Assembly: GCA_021636625.1 (NCBI GenBank)
Contig: JAJWLX010000020.1
Span: 1 to 47,837 of the forward strand
Source: Prevotella sp.
Lineage (GTDB): Bacteria; Bacteroidota; Bacteroidia; Bacteroidales; Bacteroidaceae
Direction of reading: 5' to 3'
Length of the DNA: 47,837 nucleotides
Below, piece by piece: positions 31,867 to 40,332 of this stretch. The notes under the pieces are model-generated. The model was given only the letters and a program-made list of their open reading frames with translations, was not told the DNA's origin and ran no database searches. Position 1 is the first letter of the stretch; every line of letters begins with the position of its first letter. The position numbers and the translations under genes were made by a program.

Positions 31867-33177
31867 ATGGAGTCTTTCATCATAGAGGGCGGTCATCCGC
31901 TCCAAGGTACCATCACCCCGCAGGGAGCCAAGAACGAGGCGCTGCAGGTGATCTGTACCACCATTCTTACCGATGAACCCGTGCGCATTACCAATGTGCC
32001 GGACATCCTGGATGTGAACAACCTGATCAAGTTGCTCCAGGAAATCGGTGTGAAGGTAACCCGAAACAGCCGTCATGATTATACCTTCCAAAGTGATGAA
32101 CTGAAACTGGATTATCTCGATAGTCTGGAGTTCGTGAAGAAGTGTTCTTCGCTGCGTGGCAGTGTACTGATGTTCGGACCATTGCTCGGAAGATTCGGCA
32201 AGGCTACCATCGCCAAGCCGGGTGGAGATAAGATCGGCCGCCGCCGTCTCGATACCCACTTCCTGGGATTCAAGTACCTGGGTGCAACTTTCGTACACGA
32301 TGAGGAGCGCAATGTATATCAGATACAGGCCAAGAAGCTGAAGGGATGCTATATGCTGCTTGATGAGGCTTCGGTTACCGGTACTGCCAACATCATCATG
32401 GCGGCGGTTCTTGCCAAGGGAACCACCACCATCTATAATGCAGCCTGCGAACCATACATCCAGCAGCTCTGTCACCTGCTCAATTCTATGGGTGCCCAGA
32501 TCAGTGGCATTGCCAGCAATCTGCTCACCATCGTGGGTGTGGAGAAGCTGCATGGCGCCGAGCATCGCATCCTGCCTGATATGATCGAGGTGGGTTCCTT
32601 CATCGGTATGGCTGCCATGTGTGGAGCCGGCATCCGCATCAAGGATGTGTCGGTGAAGGACCTGGGTATCATTCCTGATGCCTTCCGCCGACTCGGTGTG
32701 AAGGTGAAGGTAGAGGGCGATGACCTCTTCATTCCGGAACAGAAGCACTATGTGATCGACTCGTTCATTGATGGCACCATCATGACCCTGGCAGATGCAC
32801 CCTGGCCAGGACTTACGCCAGACCTCCTGTCGGTGCTCCTCGTGGTGGCAACCCAGGCTCGCGGAAGTGTGCTTTTCCATCAGAAGATGTTTGAGAGCCG
32901 TCTCTTCTTCGTGGATAAGCTGATAGATATGGGTGCGCAGATCATTCTCTGCGATCCTCACCGTGCAGTGGTGGTAGGTCATGATCACAAGCTGAAGCTG
33001 CGTGCGGGCAGAATGACGAGTCCGGATATCCGTGCCGGTATTGCCCTGCTGATTGCTGCGATGAGCGCCAACGGCACCAGCCGTATTGCCAATATCGCCC
33101 AGATAGACCGTGGCTACGAGGATATCGAGCAGCGCCTGAACCAGTTGGGTGCCAAGATTACCCGTGTCAGCGACTAG
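31867..33177 (+). CDS. murA: UDP-N-acetylglucosamine 1-carboxyvinyltransferase, Asp-type
   Basis: MurA commits UDP-GlcNAc to peptidoglycan by transferring enolpyruvate from PEP. The 436-residue protein has GAKNEAL (Lys22, Asn23), GPLLGRFGKATIAKPGG and a second-domain PWPGLTPDLLSVLL. The active-site loop reads PGGDKIG (Asp121), where E. coli has PGGCTIG (Cys115). Fosfomycin alkylates that Cys, and Cys-to-Asp MurA enzymes, as in Mycobacterium, are active but intrinsically resistant. The rest of the protein looks intact. Confidence 0.95.
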   Translation: MESFIIEGGHPLQGTITPQGAKNEALQVICTTILTDEPVRITNVPDILDVNNLIKLLQEIGVKVTRNSRHDYTFQSDELKLDYLDSLEFVKKCSSLRGSVLMFGPLLGRFGKATIAKPGGDKIGRRRLDTHFLGFKYLGATFVHDEERNVYQIQAKKLKGCYMLLDEASVTGTANIIMAAVLAKGTTTIYNAACEPYIQQLCHLLNSMGAQISGIASNLLTIVGVEKLHGAEHRILPDMIEVGSFIGMAAMCGAGIRIKDVSVKDLGIIPDAFRRLGVKVKVEGDDLFIPEQKHYVIDSFIDGTIMTLADAPWPGLTPDLLSVLLVVATQARGSVLFHQKMFESRLFFVDKLIDMGAQIILCDPHRAVVVGHDHKLKLRAGRMTSPDIRAGIALLIAAMSANGTSRIANIAQIDRGYEDIEQRLNQLGAKITRVSD

Positions 33178-33185
33178 GTGTAACA

Positions 33186-33206
33186 AAATTCAAAGTTTCA
33201 AGTAAA
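33186..33206 (+). repeat. Degenerate heptad element before rimM
   Basis: CAAAATT, CAAAGTTT and CAAGTAAATT precede the rimM ATG. It resembles the 3' half of the heptad leader element but lacks the CTAATCA header. Confidence 0.45.
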
Positions 33207-33208
33207 TT

Positions 33209-33730
33209 ATGATAAGACGTGACGAAGTATATAAGATAGGTAAGCTGGGCAAGCCTCATGGAGTGAAGGGCGAGATAACCTTTGCCATCACCGATGATGT
33301 CTTCGACCGTGTGGATGCAGAATATCTTGTTCTTGATATCGATGGCATCCTGGTGCCTTTCTATCTGGAGGAGTATCGCTTCAAGAACGATGAGAATGTG
33401 CTCGTGAAGTTCGAGGATATCGATACGCAGGAGCAGGCGCGCAACTATACCGGATGTGAGGTCTTTTTCCCTCGCCACCTCTCGGATAGCGATGGAGAGA
33501 ACATGACCTGGGCAGAAATCATCGGCTTCCAGCTGGTGGATGCCGTAACCGGAAAGGTGGTGGGAACTCTGGATCGTGTAGATGATTCCACGCTCAATCT
33601 TCTTTTCGAGGTAACAACCCCCGAAGGTGATGACCTGCTGATTCCTGCCAGCAACGACCTGATAGAAGAGGTGAGTGCTGAAAGAAAGGAAATCAGAATG
33701 GCAATCCCAGAGGGGCTGCTCGATTTGTAA
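33209..33730 (+). CDS. rimM: 16S rRNA processing protein RimM
   Basis: RimM is a 30S maturation factor that binds S19. The 173-residue product has the N-terminal KIGKLGKPHGVKGEI signature. The C-terminal PRC-barrel half contains EIIGFQLVDAVTGKVVGTL and LLIPASNDLIEEV. It starts 31 bp after murA, and dxr follows after 78 bp. Confidence 0.95.
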   Translation: MIRRDEVYKIGKLGKPHGVKGEITFAITDDVFDRVDAEYLVLDIDGILVPFYLEEYRFKNDENVLVKFEDIDTQEQARNYTGCEVFFPRHLSDSDGENMTWAEIIGFQLVDAVTGKVVGTLDRVDDSTLNLLFEVTTPEGDDLLIPASNDLIEEVSAERKEIRMAIPEGLLDL

Positions 33731-33757
33731 GTTAAGTGAAGAGTTCTATTAGCTTTA

Positions 33758-33800
33758 CCAATCATCAAGCTTAAATTTCAAAGTTCAAATTTCAAAGTTC
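33758..33800 (+). repeat. Heptad-repeat leader element, copy at dxr
   Basis: Header CCAATCA, then CAAGCTT and repeated CAAAGTT/CAAATTT units ending at CAAAGTTC, 8 nt before the dxr ATG. One unit has lost a base, so it is a slightly degenerate copy. Confidence 0.75.
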
Positions 33801-33808
33801 TAAATAAA

Positions 33809-34972
33809 ATGAAACAACAGATATGTATTCTCGGTTCTACGGGAAGTATTGGTACACAGGCGCTGGATGTCATCGAGCAGCACAGCGACCTTTACGAGGT
33901 ATATTGCCTTACCGCCAATAACAGGGTAAAGGAGCTTGCCGAGCAGGCGCATAAGTTCCATCCTGCTGCTGTAGTGGTTGCCAATGAGGCGCATTACGAC
34001 GAGTTGAAGAATCTGCTCAGCGATGAACCTGATATCAAGGTCTATGCCGGTGCCCAGGCGCTCTGCGATATCGTGCAGGCAGAGCCTATCGATATGGTAC
34101 TTGCATCCATGGTAGGTTTTTCTGGTCTGGAGCCAACCATCCATGCCATCAAGGCTCGCAAGAAGATCTGTCTTGCCAACAAGGAGACCCTGGTGGTGGC
34201 AGGTGAGCTGATCTGCAATCTTGCCCAGGAATATCACGTGCCTATCCTTCCTGTGGATAGCGAGCATAGCGCCATCTTCCAGAGTCTGGTGGGCGAGGGT
34301 GATAATGAGGTAGAGAAACTCCTCCTTACCTGCTCTGGCGGTCCTTTCCGCAACTTTACCCACGAGCAGCTGGAGAAGGTTACCGCTGCCGATGCGCTGA
34401 AGCATCCAACCTGGGATATGGGCGCCAAGATTACCATCGATTCTGCGTCGCTGATGAACAAGGGCTTCGAGGTGACAGAGGCTAAGTGGCTCTTCGGCGT
34501 TCCTGCCGAGAAGATTCAGGTGCTGATTCATCCACAGAGCATCGTACACAGTGCCGTACAGTTTGCTGATGGTGCCGTGAAGGCTCAGTTGGGTGTGCCA
34601 GATATGCGTCTGCCTATCCAGTATGCCTTCTCCTTCCCACAGCGCCTGCATCTCAATGGCGACCGTCTCGACCTCTTCAAGGCTCAAGACTTGCAGTTCT
34701 TTGAGCCTGATTACAAGAAGTTCAAGTGTCTGCAGCTTGCCTTTGATGCCATCAAGAAGGGTGGCAATATGTCGTGCATCGTGAATGCTGCCAATGAGAT
34801 AGTAAATGCCGGCTTCCGCAAGGGAGAGTGTGGCTTCCTGCAGATGGCGGATATCATCGAGGAGACGATGGCAAAGGCCACTTTCGACAGCAATCCTGAT
34901 CTCGATGTCTATCTGCAGACTGATGCCGAGGCGCGCCGTATTGCCGCAGAGTTGATGAAAGTTAATGGTTAA
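33809..34972 (+). CDS. dxr: 1-deoxy-D-xylulose-5-phosphate reductoisomerase
   Basis: Dxr converts DXP to MEP in the isoprenoid pathway using NADPH. The 387-residue protein has the nucleotide loop ILGSTGSIGTQALDV (residues 7-21), CLANKETLVVAGEL, and LPVDSEHSAIFQSL with the metal-binding Asp/Glu. SASLMNKGFEVTEAKWLF and HPQSIVHSAVQFADG also match. Length is standard. The last codons (Lys-Val-Asn-Gly) and the stop run into a GTTAATA heptad array. Confidence 0.97.
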   Translation: MKQQICILGSTGSIGTQALDVIEQHSDLYEVYCLTANNRVKELAEQAHKFHPAAVVVANEAHYDELKNLLSDEPDIKVYAGAQALCDIVQAEPIDMVLASMVGFSGLEPTIHAIKARKKICLANKETLVVAGELICNLAQEYHVPILPVDSEHSAIFQSLVGEGDNEVEKLLLTCSGGPFRNFTHEQLEKVTAADALKHPTWDMGAKITIDSASLMNKGFEVTEAKWLFGVPAEKIQVLIHPQSIVHSAVQFADGAVKAQLGVPDMRLPIQYAFSFPQRLHLNGDRLDLFKAQDLQFFEPDYKKFKCLQLAFDAIKKGGNMSCIVNAANEIVNAGFRKGECGFLQMADIIEETMAKATFDSNPDLDVYLQTDAEARRIAAELMKVNG

Positions 34973-34995
34973 TAATTAATAGTTAATAGTTAAAA
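34961..34995 (+). repeat. Five tandem GTTAATA-type heptads at the dxr stop
   Basis: GTTAATG, GTTAATA, ATTAATA, GTTAATA and GTTAAAA run in exact 7-bp phase from 34961 to 34995. The array includes the final dxr codons and its TAA. It differs in sequence from the CAAAGTT elements but has the same period and copy number. Confidence 0.8.
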
Positions 34996-35014
34996 ATGAA
35001 CGCAGAATATAGGA

Positions 35015-35056
35015 CTAATCATCAAGTTCAAAGTTCAAGGTTCACAGTTCAAAGTA
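35015..35056 (+). repeat. Heptad-repeat leader element, copy at rseP
   Basis: Header CTAATCA (35015-35021), then TCAAGTT, CAAAGTT, CAAGGTT, CACAGTT and CAAAGTA in exact 7-bp phase, ending 5 nt before the rseP ATG at 35062. Confidence 0.85.
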
Positions 35057-35061
35057 AATAA

Positions 35062-36444
35062 ATGGAAGTATTTTTGATCAAAGCGTTGCAGTTGATGCTA
35101 TCGCTTTCCATCCTGGTGCTGCTCCATGAGGGCGGACACTTTTTCTTCTCCAAGCTCTTTGGCGTAAGAGTGGAGAAGTTCTATCTGTTCTTCGATCCAT
35201 GGTTCCACCTCTTCGAGTTCAAGCCAAAGAACTCTGATACCACTTATGGTTTGGGATGGCTGCCATTGGGCGGATATTGCAAGATTTCGGGTATGATAGA
35301 TGAGAGTTTCGATACCGAGCAGCTCAAGCAGCCTATGCAGCCATACGAGTTCCGAAGCAAACCGGCATGGCAGCGAATGCTGATCATGATAGGTGGTGTG
35401 CTGGTCAACTTTCTGCTGGCGCTCTTCATCTATTCCATGATTCTTTTCCATTGGGGTGACGACTATGTGGCTACCAAGCACATGACCCAGGGAATGAAGT
35501 TCAATACAGAGGCCAAGGCTTTGGGCTTCCAGGATCACGATATCCTGGTTGGTACCGACAAGGGCGAGTTCAAGACCTATGATGGCGATATGTATCGTGA
35601 TCTCTCTACAGCCACCCGTGTGGATATCATCCGTGGCGGCAAGCCGATGAGCTTGAATCTGCCTGGCAATCTCGATATGCTGAGCATGATCAAGGAGAGT
35701 CCTCGATTCGTTGAGGTGTATATCCCATTGCAGATAGACAGTGTGATGAAGGATTCGCCTGCCAGCAAACTGGGATTGGTGAAGGGTGATAAGGTCCTGA
35801 CCGTAAACGGCAAGAAAGTGGAGTCTTTCAACGATTTCCAGTTGGAGATGGGCCGTGTGAACGATATGCTTACCGCTGCTACCTCTCATCAGGACAGCGT
35901 GAAGGCACTCACAGCCAATGTTGAGTATGTGAAGGCTTCTGGCGATACCTTGAAGAACAGCGTATTGCTTCAGGCAGGCGATGAGGGTGTGAAGTTCGGC
36001 TTCTACAATCATCCTGTGATGCTCGATTACAAGGTAACCCATATCAGTTATGGCTTCTTCCAGAGTTTCCCAGCCGGTGTGAAGTATGGCTGGAATGTGC
36101 TGTCGGGCTATGTAGGCGATATGAAATATGTATTCACCAAGGAGGGCGCCAAGAGTCTGGGCGGTTTCGGAGCCCTGGGTAGCCTCTTCCCTTCTATGTG
36201 GGATTGGCACGCCTTCTGGATGATGACAGCATTCCTGAGCATTATTCTGGCATTCATGAATATCCTGCCTATCCCGGCATTGGATGGCGGTCATGTATTC
36301 TTCCTCCTCTACGAGGTAATTACGGGTCGTAAGCCTGGCGATAAGTTCATGGAGCGTGCAGAGTACGTGGGATTCGGAATCCTCCTGCTGCTGCTTGTTG
36401 TAGCGAATCTGAATGATGTATTGCGATTCTTCGGCTTGATGTAA
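35062..36444 (+). CDS. rseP: RIP metalloprotease RseP (site-2 protease)
   Basis: The 460-residue inner-membrane zinc protease cleaves transmembrane substrates such as anti-sigma factors and remnant signal peptides. The zinc site HEGGH (His22, Glu23, His26) lies in helix 1. A second helix follows GGVLVNFLLALFIYSMILF. A PDZ-like region (DSPASKLGLVKGDKVLTVNG) is near residues 225-250. The third-ligand motif is PIPALDGGHVFFLLYE. It sits next to dxr, a common arrangement. A bidirectional terminator follows. Confidence 0.95.
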   Translation: MEVFLIKALQLMLSLSILVLLHEGGHFFFSKLFGVRVEKFYLFFDPWFHLFEFKPKNSDTTYGLGWLPLGGYCKISGMIDESFDTEQLKQPMQPYEFRSKPAWQRMLIMIGGVLVNFLLALFIYSMILFHWGDDYVATKHMTQGMKFNTEAKALGFQDHDILVGTDKGEFKTYDGDMYRDLSTATRVDIIRGGKPMSLNLPGNLDMLSMIKESPRFVEVYIPLQIDSVMKDSPASKLGLVKGDKVLTVNGKKVESFNDFQLEMGRVNDMLTAATSHQDSVKALTANVEYVKASGDTLKNSVLLQAGDEGVKFGFYNHPVMLDYKVTHISYGFFQSFPAGVKYGWNVLSGYVGDMKYVFTKEGAKSLGGFGALGSLFPSMWDWHAFWMMTAFLSIILAFMNILPIPALDGGHVFFLLYEVITGRKPGDKFMERAEYVGFGILLLLLVVANLNDVLRFFGLM

Positions 36445-36476
36445 TGGCCGTTGGAGAATATAATAGATACAGACAA

Positions 36477-36516
36477 AAAAAAGAGATAAGCATCACGAAG
36501 TGCTTATCTCTTTTTT
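36477..36516. terminator. Bidirectional intrinsic terminator (rseP / M23 gene)
   Basis: GAGATAAGCA (36483-36492) and TGCTTATCTC (36501-36510) form a 10-bp stem flanked by an A-run on the left and TTTTTT on the right, so it can work on both strands between the convergent genes. Confidence 0.9.
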
Positions 36517-36541
36517 GTTTGTATATTAACTTACTGGTAAT

Positions 36542-37489
36542 TTAAGAGTATCGGATAATCTGTCCTGGAGACAGCTTCTTATCCTTGCGATAGCCATTGA
36601 GGCGGCAAATCTGCTCTACGCTAACGCCACGCTTTTCAGCAATGCTCGTCAAAGTCTCGCCAGCCTTTACCTTGTGGTAAAGCTTCTCGCCAGATGCGCT
36701 TGTGGTATATCTGCCCACTTCGCCACCGTTTACCTGCTCTCGGGTATAGCCGCCGTTGCCAATCTTGCCACGGGCTGCATTTGCCTCAGCATACTCACTC
36801 TCGTAAGTATCACGGTTAAAATTGTAGAAGTCACCGGTAACGTCCTGGTTTCTGAAGTCGAAGAACAGGGCTGGGTTCAGGGCTACACCGCAGAGACGAG
36901 TCTCGAAGTGGAGGTGAGAACCTGTACTTCTACCGGTATTACCACCCAAGCCGATTACTTCTCCGGCTCTTACTTCCTGATTCTCGGAAACGAGCTGCTC
37001 AGAGAGATGGCCATAGATGGTCTCCAAGCCATTGTTGTGACGAATTACGATGTACTTACCATAACCACCACGGTCATATCTTACTATGCGAACTTTGCCT
37101 GAGAAGGCTGCGTGGATTGAGTCGCCAATATAAACCTTGATGTCCATACCTTTATGTTGGCGGCCAAAGCTAGCACGGTAACCGAAGTTACTTGTGACAA
37201 CACGACTAGAAGTTGGCATACAGAAGTGACGGAGGTCGATACGGTAGCGCTCAGGCAATGTGGTTGCCTTGTGGGCATACTTGTTGGAGAAATCCTCATA
37301 CAGTTCTGCAGAAGGGTTTTCTCGATCTTCCATCAGTCGATAATGCGATACTGCGAGAGTATCCAATGATTTCATTCGATGGTCAACTGGAGCTTGTCTG
37401 GCTAATAAGTCCTGACCGCAAACGGGTACAGTTGTTAACGCCAACAACGCCACGACCGAAATTTTCTTTATTTGCTTTCTAAAACTCAT
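36542..37489 (-). CDS. M23 family metallopeptidase with LysM domain
   Basis: The 315-residue exported peptidoglycan hydrolase has signal peptide MSFRKQIKKISVVALLALTT, ending near VCG. The LytM/M23 domain has zinc ligands His112 and Asp116 (RQHKGMDIKV) and His192/His194 (GSHLHFE), plus His161 (YGHLSE). All catalytic residues are present, so it is probably an active endopeptidase rather than an EnvC-like activator. A C-terminal LysM module (YHKVKAGETLTSIAEKRGVS) binds glycan. ATG 37489 is chosen. The frame extends upstream to 37642, but that extension contains the -7 element and would mask the signal peptide. Confidence 0.93.
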   Translation of the reverse strand: MSFRKQIKKISVVALLALTTVPVCGQDLLARQAPVDHRMKSLDTLAVSHYRLMEDRENPSAELYEDFSNKYAHKATTLPERYRIDLRHFCMPTSSRVVTSNFGYRASFGRQHKGMDIKVYIGDSIHAAFSGKVRIVRYDRGGYGKYIVIRHNNGLETIYGHLSEQLVSENQEVRAGEVIGLGGNTGRSTGSHLHFETRLCGVALNPALFFDFRNQDVTGDFYNFNRDTYESEYAEANAARGKIGNGGYTREQVNGGEVGRYTTSASGEKLYHKVKAGETLTSIAEKRGVSVEQICRLNGYRKDKKLSPGQIIRYS

Positions 37490-37618
37490 ACTACTTTTAA
37501 ATTCTATTTTCTTTTTTAGGTCCATTGTGTCAATAAGTGCAGAACGTAATATAGCAAAAAATCCTGCCAAAACCACTAAAGCAAGTGCCTTAAGATGTGA
37601 TTTTGTTATATAGACGTT

Positions 37619-37650
37619 GCAAATATAACAAGAATATTCCAAAAAACCAA
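37619..37650 (-). promoter_or_regulatory. Promoter of the M23 peptidase gene
   Basis: TATATTTGC on the minus strand (37627-37619) is a good -7 element. TTGG at 37650-37647 lies 19 bp upstream as an imperfect -33. Leader length is about 125 nt. Confidence 0.6.
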
Positions 37651-37759
37651 GGTTGTTAACGCTATCAGCTTGATATTTAACGCTGACTTTTTGTTTTTAA
37701 CTTTTGTTAGCAACTTCTTTTTCGTATTCTTGACAAATAGGGCTTTACAGGGTATTTTT

Positions 37760-38113
37760 TCATTTCTTTTCTTCTTCGTGGAAAGATTCAGTATCAAATG
37801 GTTGCCGGTTTTGCAGTCTTCTGAGCAGCGCCACGGCGGGTGAATGGCCCATGAAGATGTACTTCTTGACTTCGGGGCTTGTAAAGCGCAGGCACTCGTT
37901 GTAGGCACGGAAGAGATCATCGAGATTGATGGTGAATTCCTTGCCCGATGCTTCGCGGATACCTATAATCATCTTGGCGGTAACGTGGAGCTTGATGTAA
38001 CGGATGCCCGTTACGCTTTCTATTTCCCTTAGGGATGTGAGATAGGATCTCATCTCCTCCATAGTGAGGTGGGGACGAGGCTCCCGGATGGCTGGTTTGC
38101 GTCTTTTATCCAT
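37760..38113 (-). CDS. Small conserved-looking protein of unknown function
   Basis: I do not recognise this 117-residue product. It has no signal peptide or membrane segment. It is rich in charged residues and begins MDKRRKPAIREPRPHLTMEE. A central alpha/beta-looking part contains ASGKEFTINLDDLFRAYNEC and YIFMGHSPAVALLRRLQ, and the end is EEEKK. Two heptad leader elements in tandem sit right before its ATG, and recG ends 97 bp upstream, so it may be the last gene of the ispD-recG operon. Its coding status is supported by the leader element and ordinary composition, not by homology. Confidence 0.6.
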   Translation of the reverse strand: MDKRRKPAIREPRPHLTMEEMRSYLTSLREIESVTGIRYIKLHVTAKMIIGIREASGKEFTINLDDLFRAYNECLRFTSPEVKKYIFMGHSPAVALLRRLQNRQPFDTESFHEEEKK

Positions 38114-38121
38114 TAACTTTG

Positions 38122-38200
38122 ACTTTGAACTTTGATATTTGAACTTTGAACTTTATGATTACTTTGAACTTTGATATTTGAACTTTGAACTTTATGATTA
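38122..38200 (-). repeat. Two tandem heptad-repeat leader elements
   Basis: A 39-nt unit is perfectly duplicated (38122-38160 and 38161-38199). Each has the AATCA header and five 7-nt units with a divergent middle unit (CAAATAT). The last unit lies just upstream of ATG 38113. This is the only place where the element is doubled. Confidence 0.88.
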
Positions 38201-38209
38201 CTCTTAGCT

Positions 38210-40306
38210 CTAGCTGATGGCTGCCCAATTGATATGGGTTTTCTTGAGCTCCCGGAGCCGGTTCCAGAGGAGGGAGTTTTGAGGAAGCTCGCATTGCGGA
38301 TCGGCATCGATGATGGCCTGGGCCTCGGTACGGGCTAGCTGCACCAGCTGGCCGTCTCGGGCTATATTCGCTATTTTCAGGTCGAATGCCATTCCGCTCT
38401 GCTGGGTGCCCTCCAGGTCACCCGGACCACGGAGCTTCAGGTCGGCTTCGGCTATGCGGAATCCATCGTTGGTATCACACATGATGTCTATTCGCTTGCG
38501 GGTTTCTTCTGAAAGCTTGTAGTTGGTTACCAGGATGCAGTAACTCTGGTCGCAGCCACGTCCCACTCGTCCTCTGAGCTGATGCAGCTGCGAGAGTCCG
38601 AAGCGCTGGGCATCCAGGATTACCATCACCGAGGCATTCGGCACATTCACGCCTACCTCTATCACGGTGGTGGCAACGAGTATCTGGGTCTTTCCCTTCA
38701 CAAACTGCTCCATCTCTGCCTCTTTTTCGGCAGATTTCATCCTGCCGTGAATCTTGCTCAGGCGGAACTCCGGAAAGGCCTGCTTCAGCGTCTCATAACC
38801 TTCTTCCAGGTTCTTCAGGTCCATCTTTTCGCTCTCCTTGATCAGCGGGAAAACAATATATACTTGTCTGCCCAGATTAATCTGCCGGCGGATGCTCTGA
38901 TAGAGACTGGTGAGCTGATTATCAAACTTATGCAGTGTCTGAATCGGTTTTCTGCCAGGCGGCAACTCGTCTATCACGCTCACGTCCAGATCGCCATAGA
39001 TGGTCATCGCCAGCGTGCGGGGGATAGGGGTGGCGGTCATCACCAGCACATGGGGCGGATTCTCGCTCTTCGCCCAGAGTTTGGCTCTCTGCGCCACTCC
39101 AAACCGGTGCTGCTCGTCGATAACCGCTACGCCAAGGCGATGGAAAGCTACTGGGTCTTCTATCACGGCATGCGTGCCTATCAGTATCTGGATATCGCCG
39201 GTGGCAAGTCCGTCGAGTATCTCCTTCCGTTTCTTGCCCTTGACGATACCGGTGAGGAGTTCTACCCGGATGTCCATGCCCTGCAGAAAATCGCGGATGG
39301 TCTGCAGATGCTGTTCTGCGAGGATTTCGGTAGGTGCCATCAGACAGGCTTGATAGCCGTTGTCCAGAGCGATGAGCATGGTCATCAGGGCTACGAGCGT
39401 CTTGCCCGAGCCTACGTCGCCCTGAAGGAGCCGGTTCATCTGTCTGCCGCTGCACATATCGGCCCTGATTTCGTGCATCACCCGTTTCTGGGCACCCGTG
39501 AGTTCGAACGGAAGATGATGGGCGTAGAAACCGTTGAAGATGTCTCCGATGCGGTTGAAGATGTAGCCGCGGTATTTTCGTCGCTGGTCGCTCGCGTACC
39601 TTAATATATTAAGCTGCACGTAGAACAGCTCCTCGAACTTCAGTCTAACCTGCGCCTTCTGCATTTCCTGGTGGGAATGGGGATAGTGGATCATCCTGAG
39701 GGCGGCATCGCGGGATACGAGATGCAGGCGGTTGACGATGAAGTCGGGGAGCGTTTCGGGCAGAGGAGGGAGGATGCTGACCAGGTTGCGGGTTATCCTT
39801 TCGATGCTTCGTGAGGTATAACCGCGCTTCTTCATGTTTTCTGTCAACCCGTAGAAGGGCTGCATTCCCATCTCGGAAATCTGCAGCTTGCTTGCATCAT
39901 CTATGTCGGGATGGGCAAACTGGAATCTGCCGTTATAGGCGGACGGCTTGCCGAAGACGATGTATTCGGTTCCTACCTTGTAGCTCTTGATGATGTACTG
40001 GGCGCTGCGGAACCATACCAGATCTACCACGCCGTAGCCGTCAGAGAAATGCGCCACGAGCATCTTGTTGCGCTTGCCGATATCGACTTCCTCGTAGCTC
40101 AGGATCTTTCCCTTAAGCTGTACGAAGGGCATATCTGAGGTTAACTCGCTGATATGAAAGATCTTTGAGCGATCTACGTATTTGTAGGGGTAGTATTCCA
40201 GCAGGTCACCATACGAGCGGATGCCGAGCTCTTTGCTCAGAATCTCTTTCGTTTTGGTGCCTACGCTAGGTAGGAATTGGATGTCTTGATCTAGAATACT
40301 GCTCAT
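38210..40306 (-). CDS. recG: ATP-dependent DNA helicase RecG
   Basis: RecG (698 residues) remodels stalled forks and Holliday junctions. The N-terminal wedge/OB domain includes YYPYKYVDRSKIFHI. The helicase core has motif I RLLQGDVGSGKTLVAL, motif II VAVIDEQHRFGV (DEQH), motif III LVMTATPIPRTLAMT, and the late QLHQLRGRVGRG. Length is typical for Bacteroidetes. It lies downstream of ispD with a 122-bp G-rich gap. Confidence 0.97.
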   Translation of the reverse strand: MSSILDQDIQFLPSVGTKTKEILSKELGIRSYGDLLEYYPYKYVDRSKIFHISELTSDMPFVQLKGKILSYEEVDIGKRNKMLVAHFSDGYGVVDLVWFRSAQYIIKSYKVGTEYIVFGKPSAYNGRFQFAHPDIDDASKLQISEMGMQPFYGLTENMKKRGYTSRSIERITRNLVSILPPLPETLPDFIVNRLHLVSRDAALRMIHYPHSHQEMQKAQVRLKFEELFYVQLNILRYASDQRRKYRGYIFNRIGDIFNGFYAHHLPFELTGAQKRVMHEIRADMCSGRQMNRLLQGDVGSGKTLVALMTMLIALDNGYQACLMAPTEILAEQHLQTIRDFLQGMDIRVELLTGIVKGKKRKEILDGLATGDIQILIGTHAVIEDPVAFHRLGVAVIDEQHRFGVAQRAKLWAKSENPPHVLVMTATPIPRTLAMTIYGDLDVSVIDELPPGRKPIQTLHKFDNQLTSLYQSIRRQINLGRQVYIVFPLIKESEKMDLKNLEEGYETLKQAFPEFRLSKIHGRMKSAEKEAEMEQFVKGKTQILVATTVIEVGVNVPNASVMVILDAQRFGLSQLHQLRGRVGRGCDQSYCILVTNYKLSEETRKRIDIMCDTNDGFRIAEADLKLRGPGDLEGTQQSGMAFDLKIANIARDGQLVQLARTEAQAIIDADPQCELPQNSLLWNRLRELKKTHINWAAIS

Positions 40307-40332
40307 GTTTGTGATGGTTTTGATATGGGGGA

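Noticed and set aside
31855..33186. 443-codon open frame antisense to murA
   Set aside because: It mirrors the murA codon pattern, is His/Gln/Leu-rich without a family motif and has no promoter. The same applies to long antisense frames over FAH/porU (3557-4855), porV (7728-8777), rseP (35098-36294) and recG (38582-39604).
37490..37642. N-terminal extension of the M23 peptidase to 37642
   Set aside because: The extension contains the -7 element and would place the signal peptide internally.
28746..38200. CRISPR array
   Set aside because: The heptad elements are separated by whole genes, lack unique spacers of even length and have no cas genes nearby.
38106..38307. Two small frames with KFKVQISKFKV peptide repeats
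   Set aside because: These are translations of the tandem heptad element and the recG 3' end, not genes. The periodic peptide only reflects the 7-nt DNA period.
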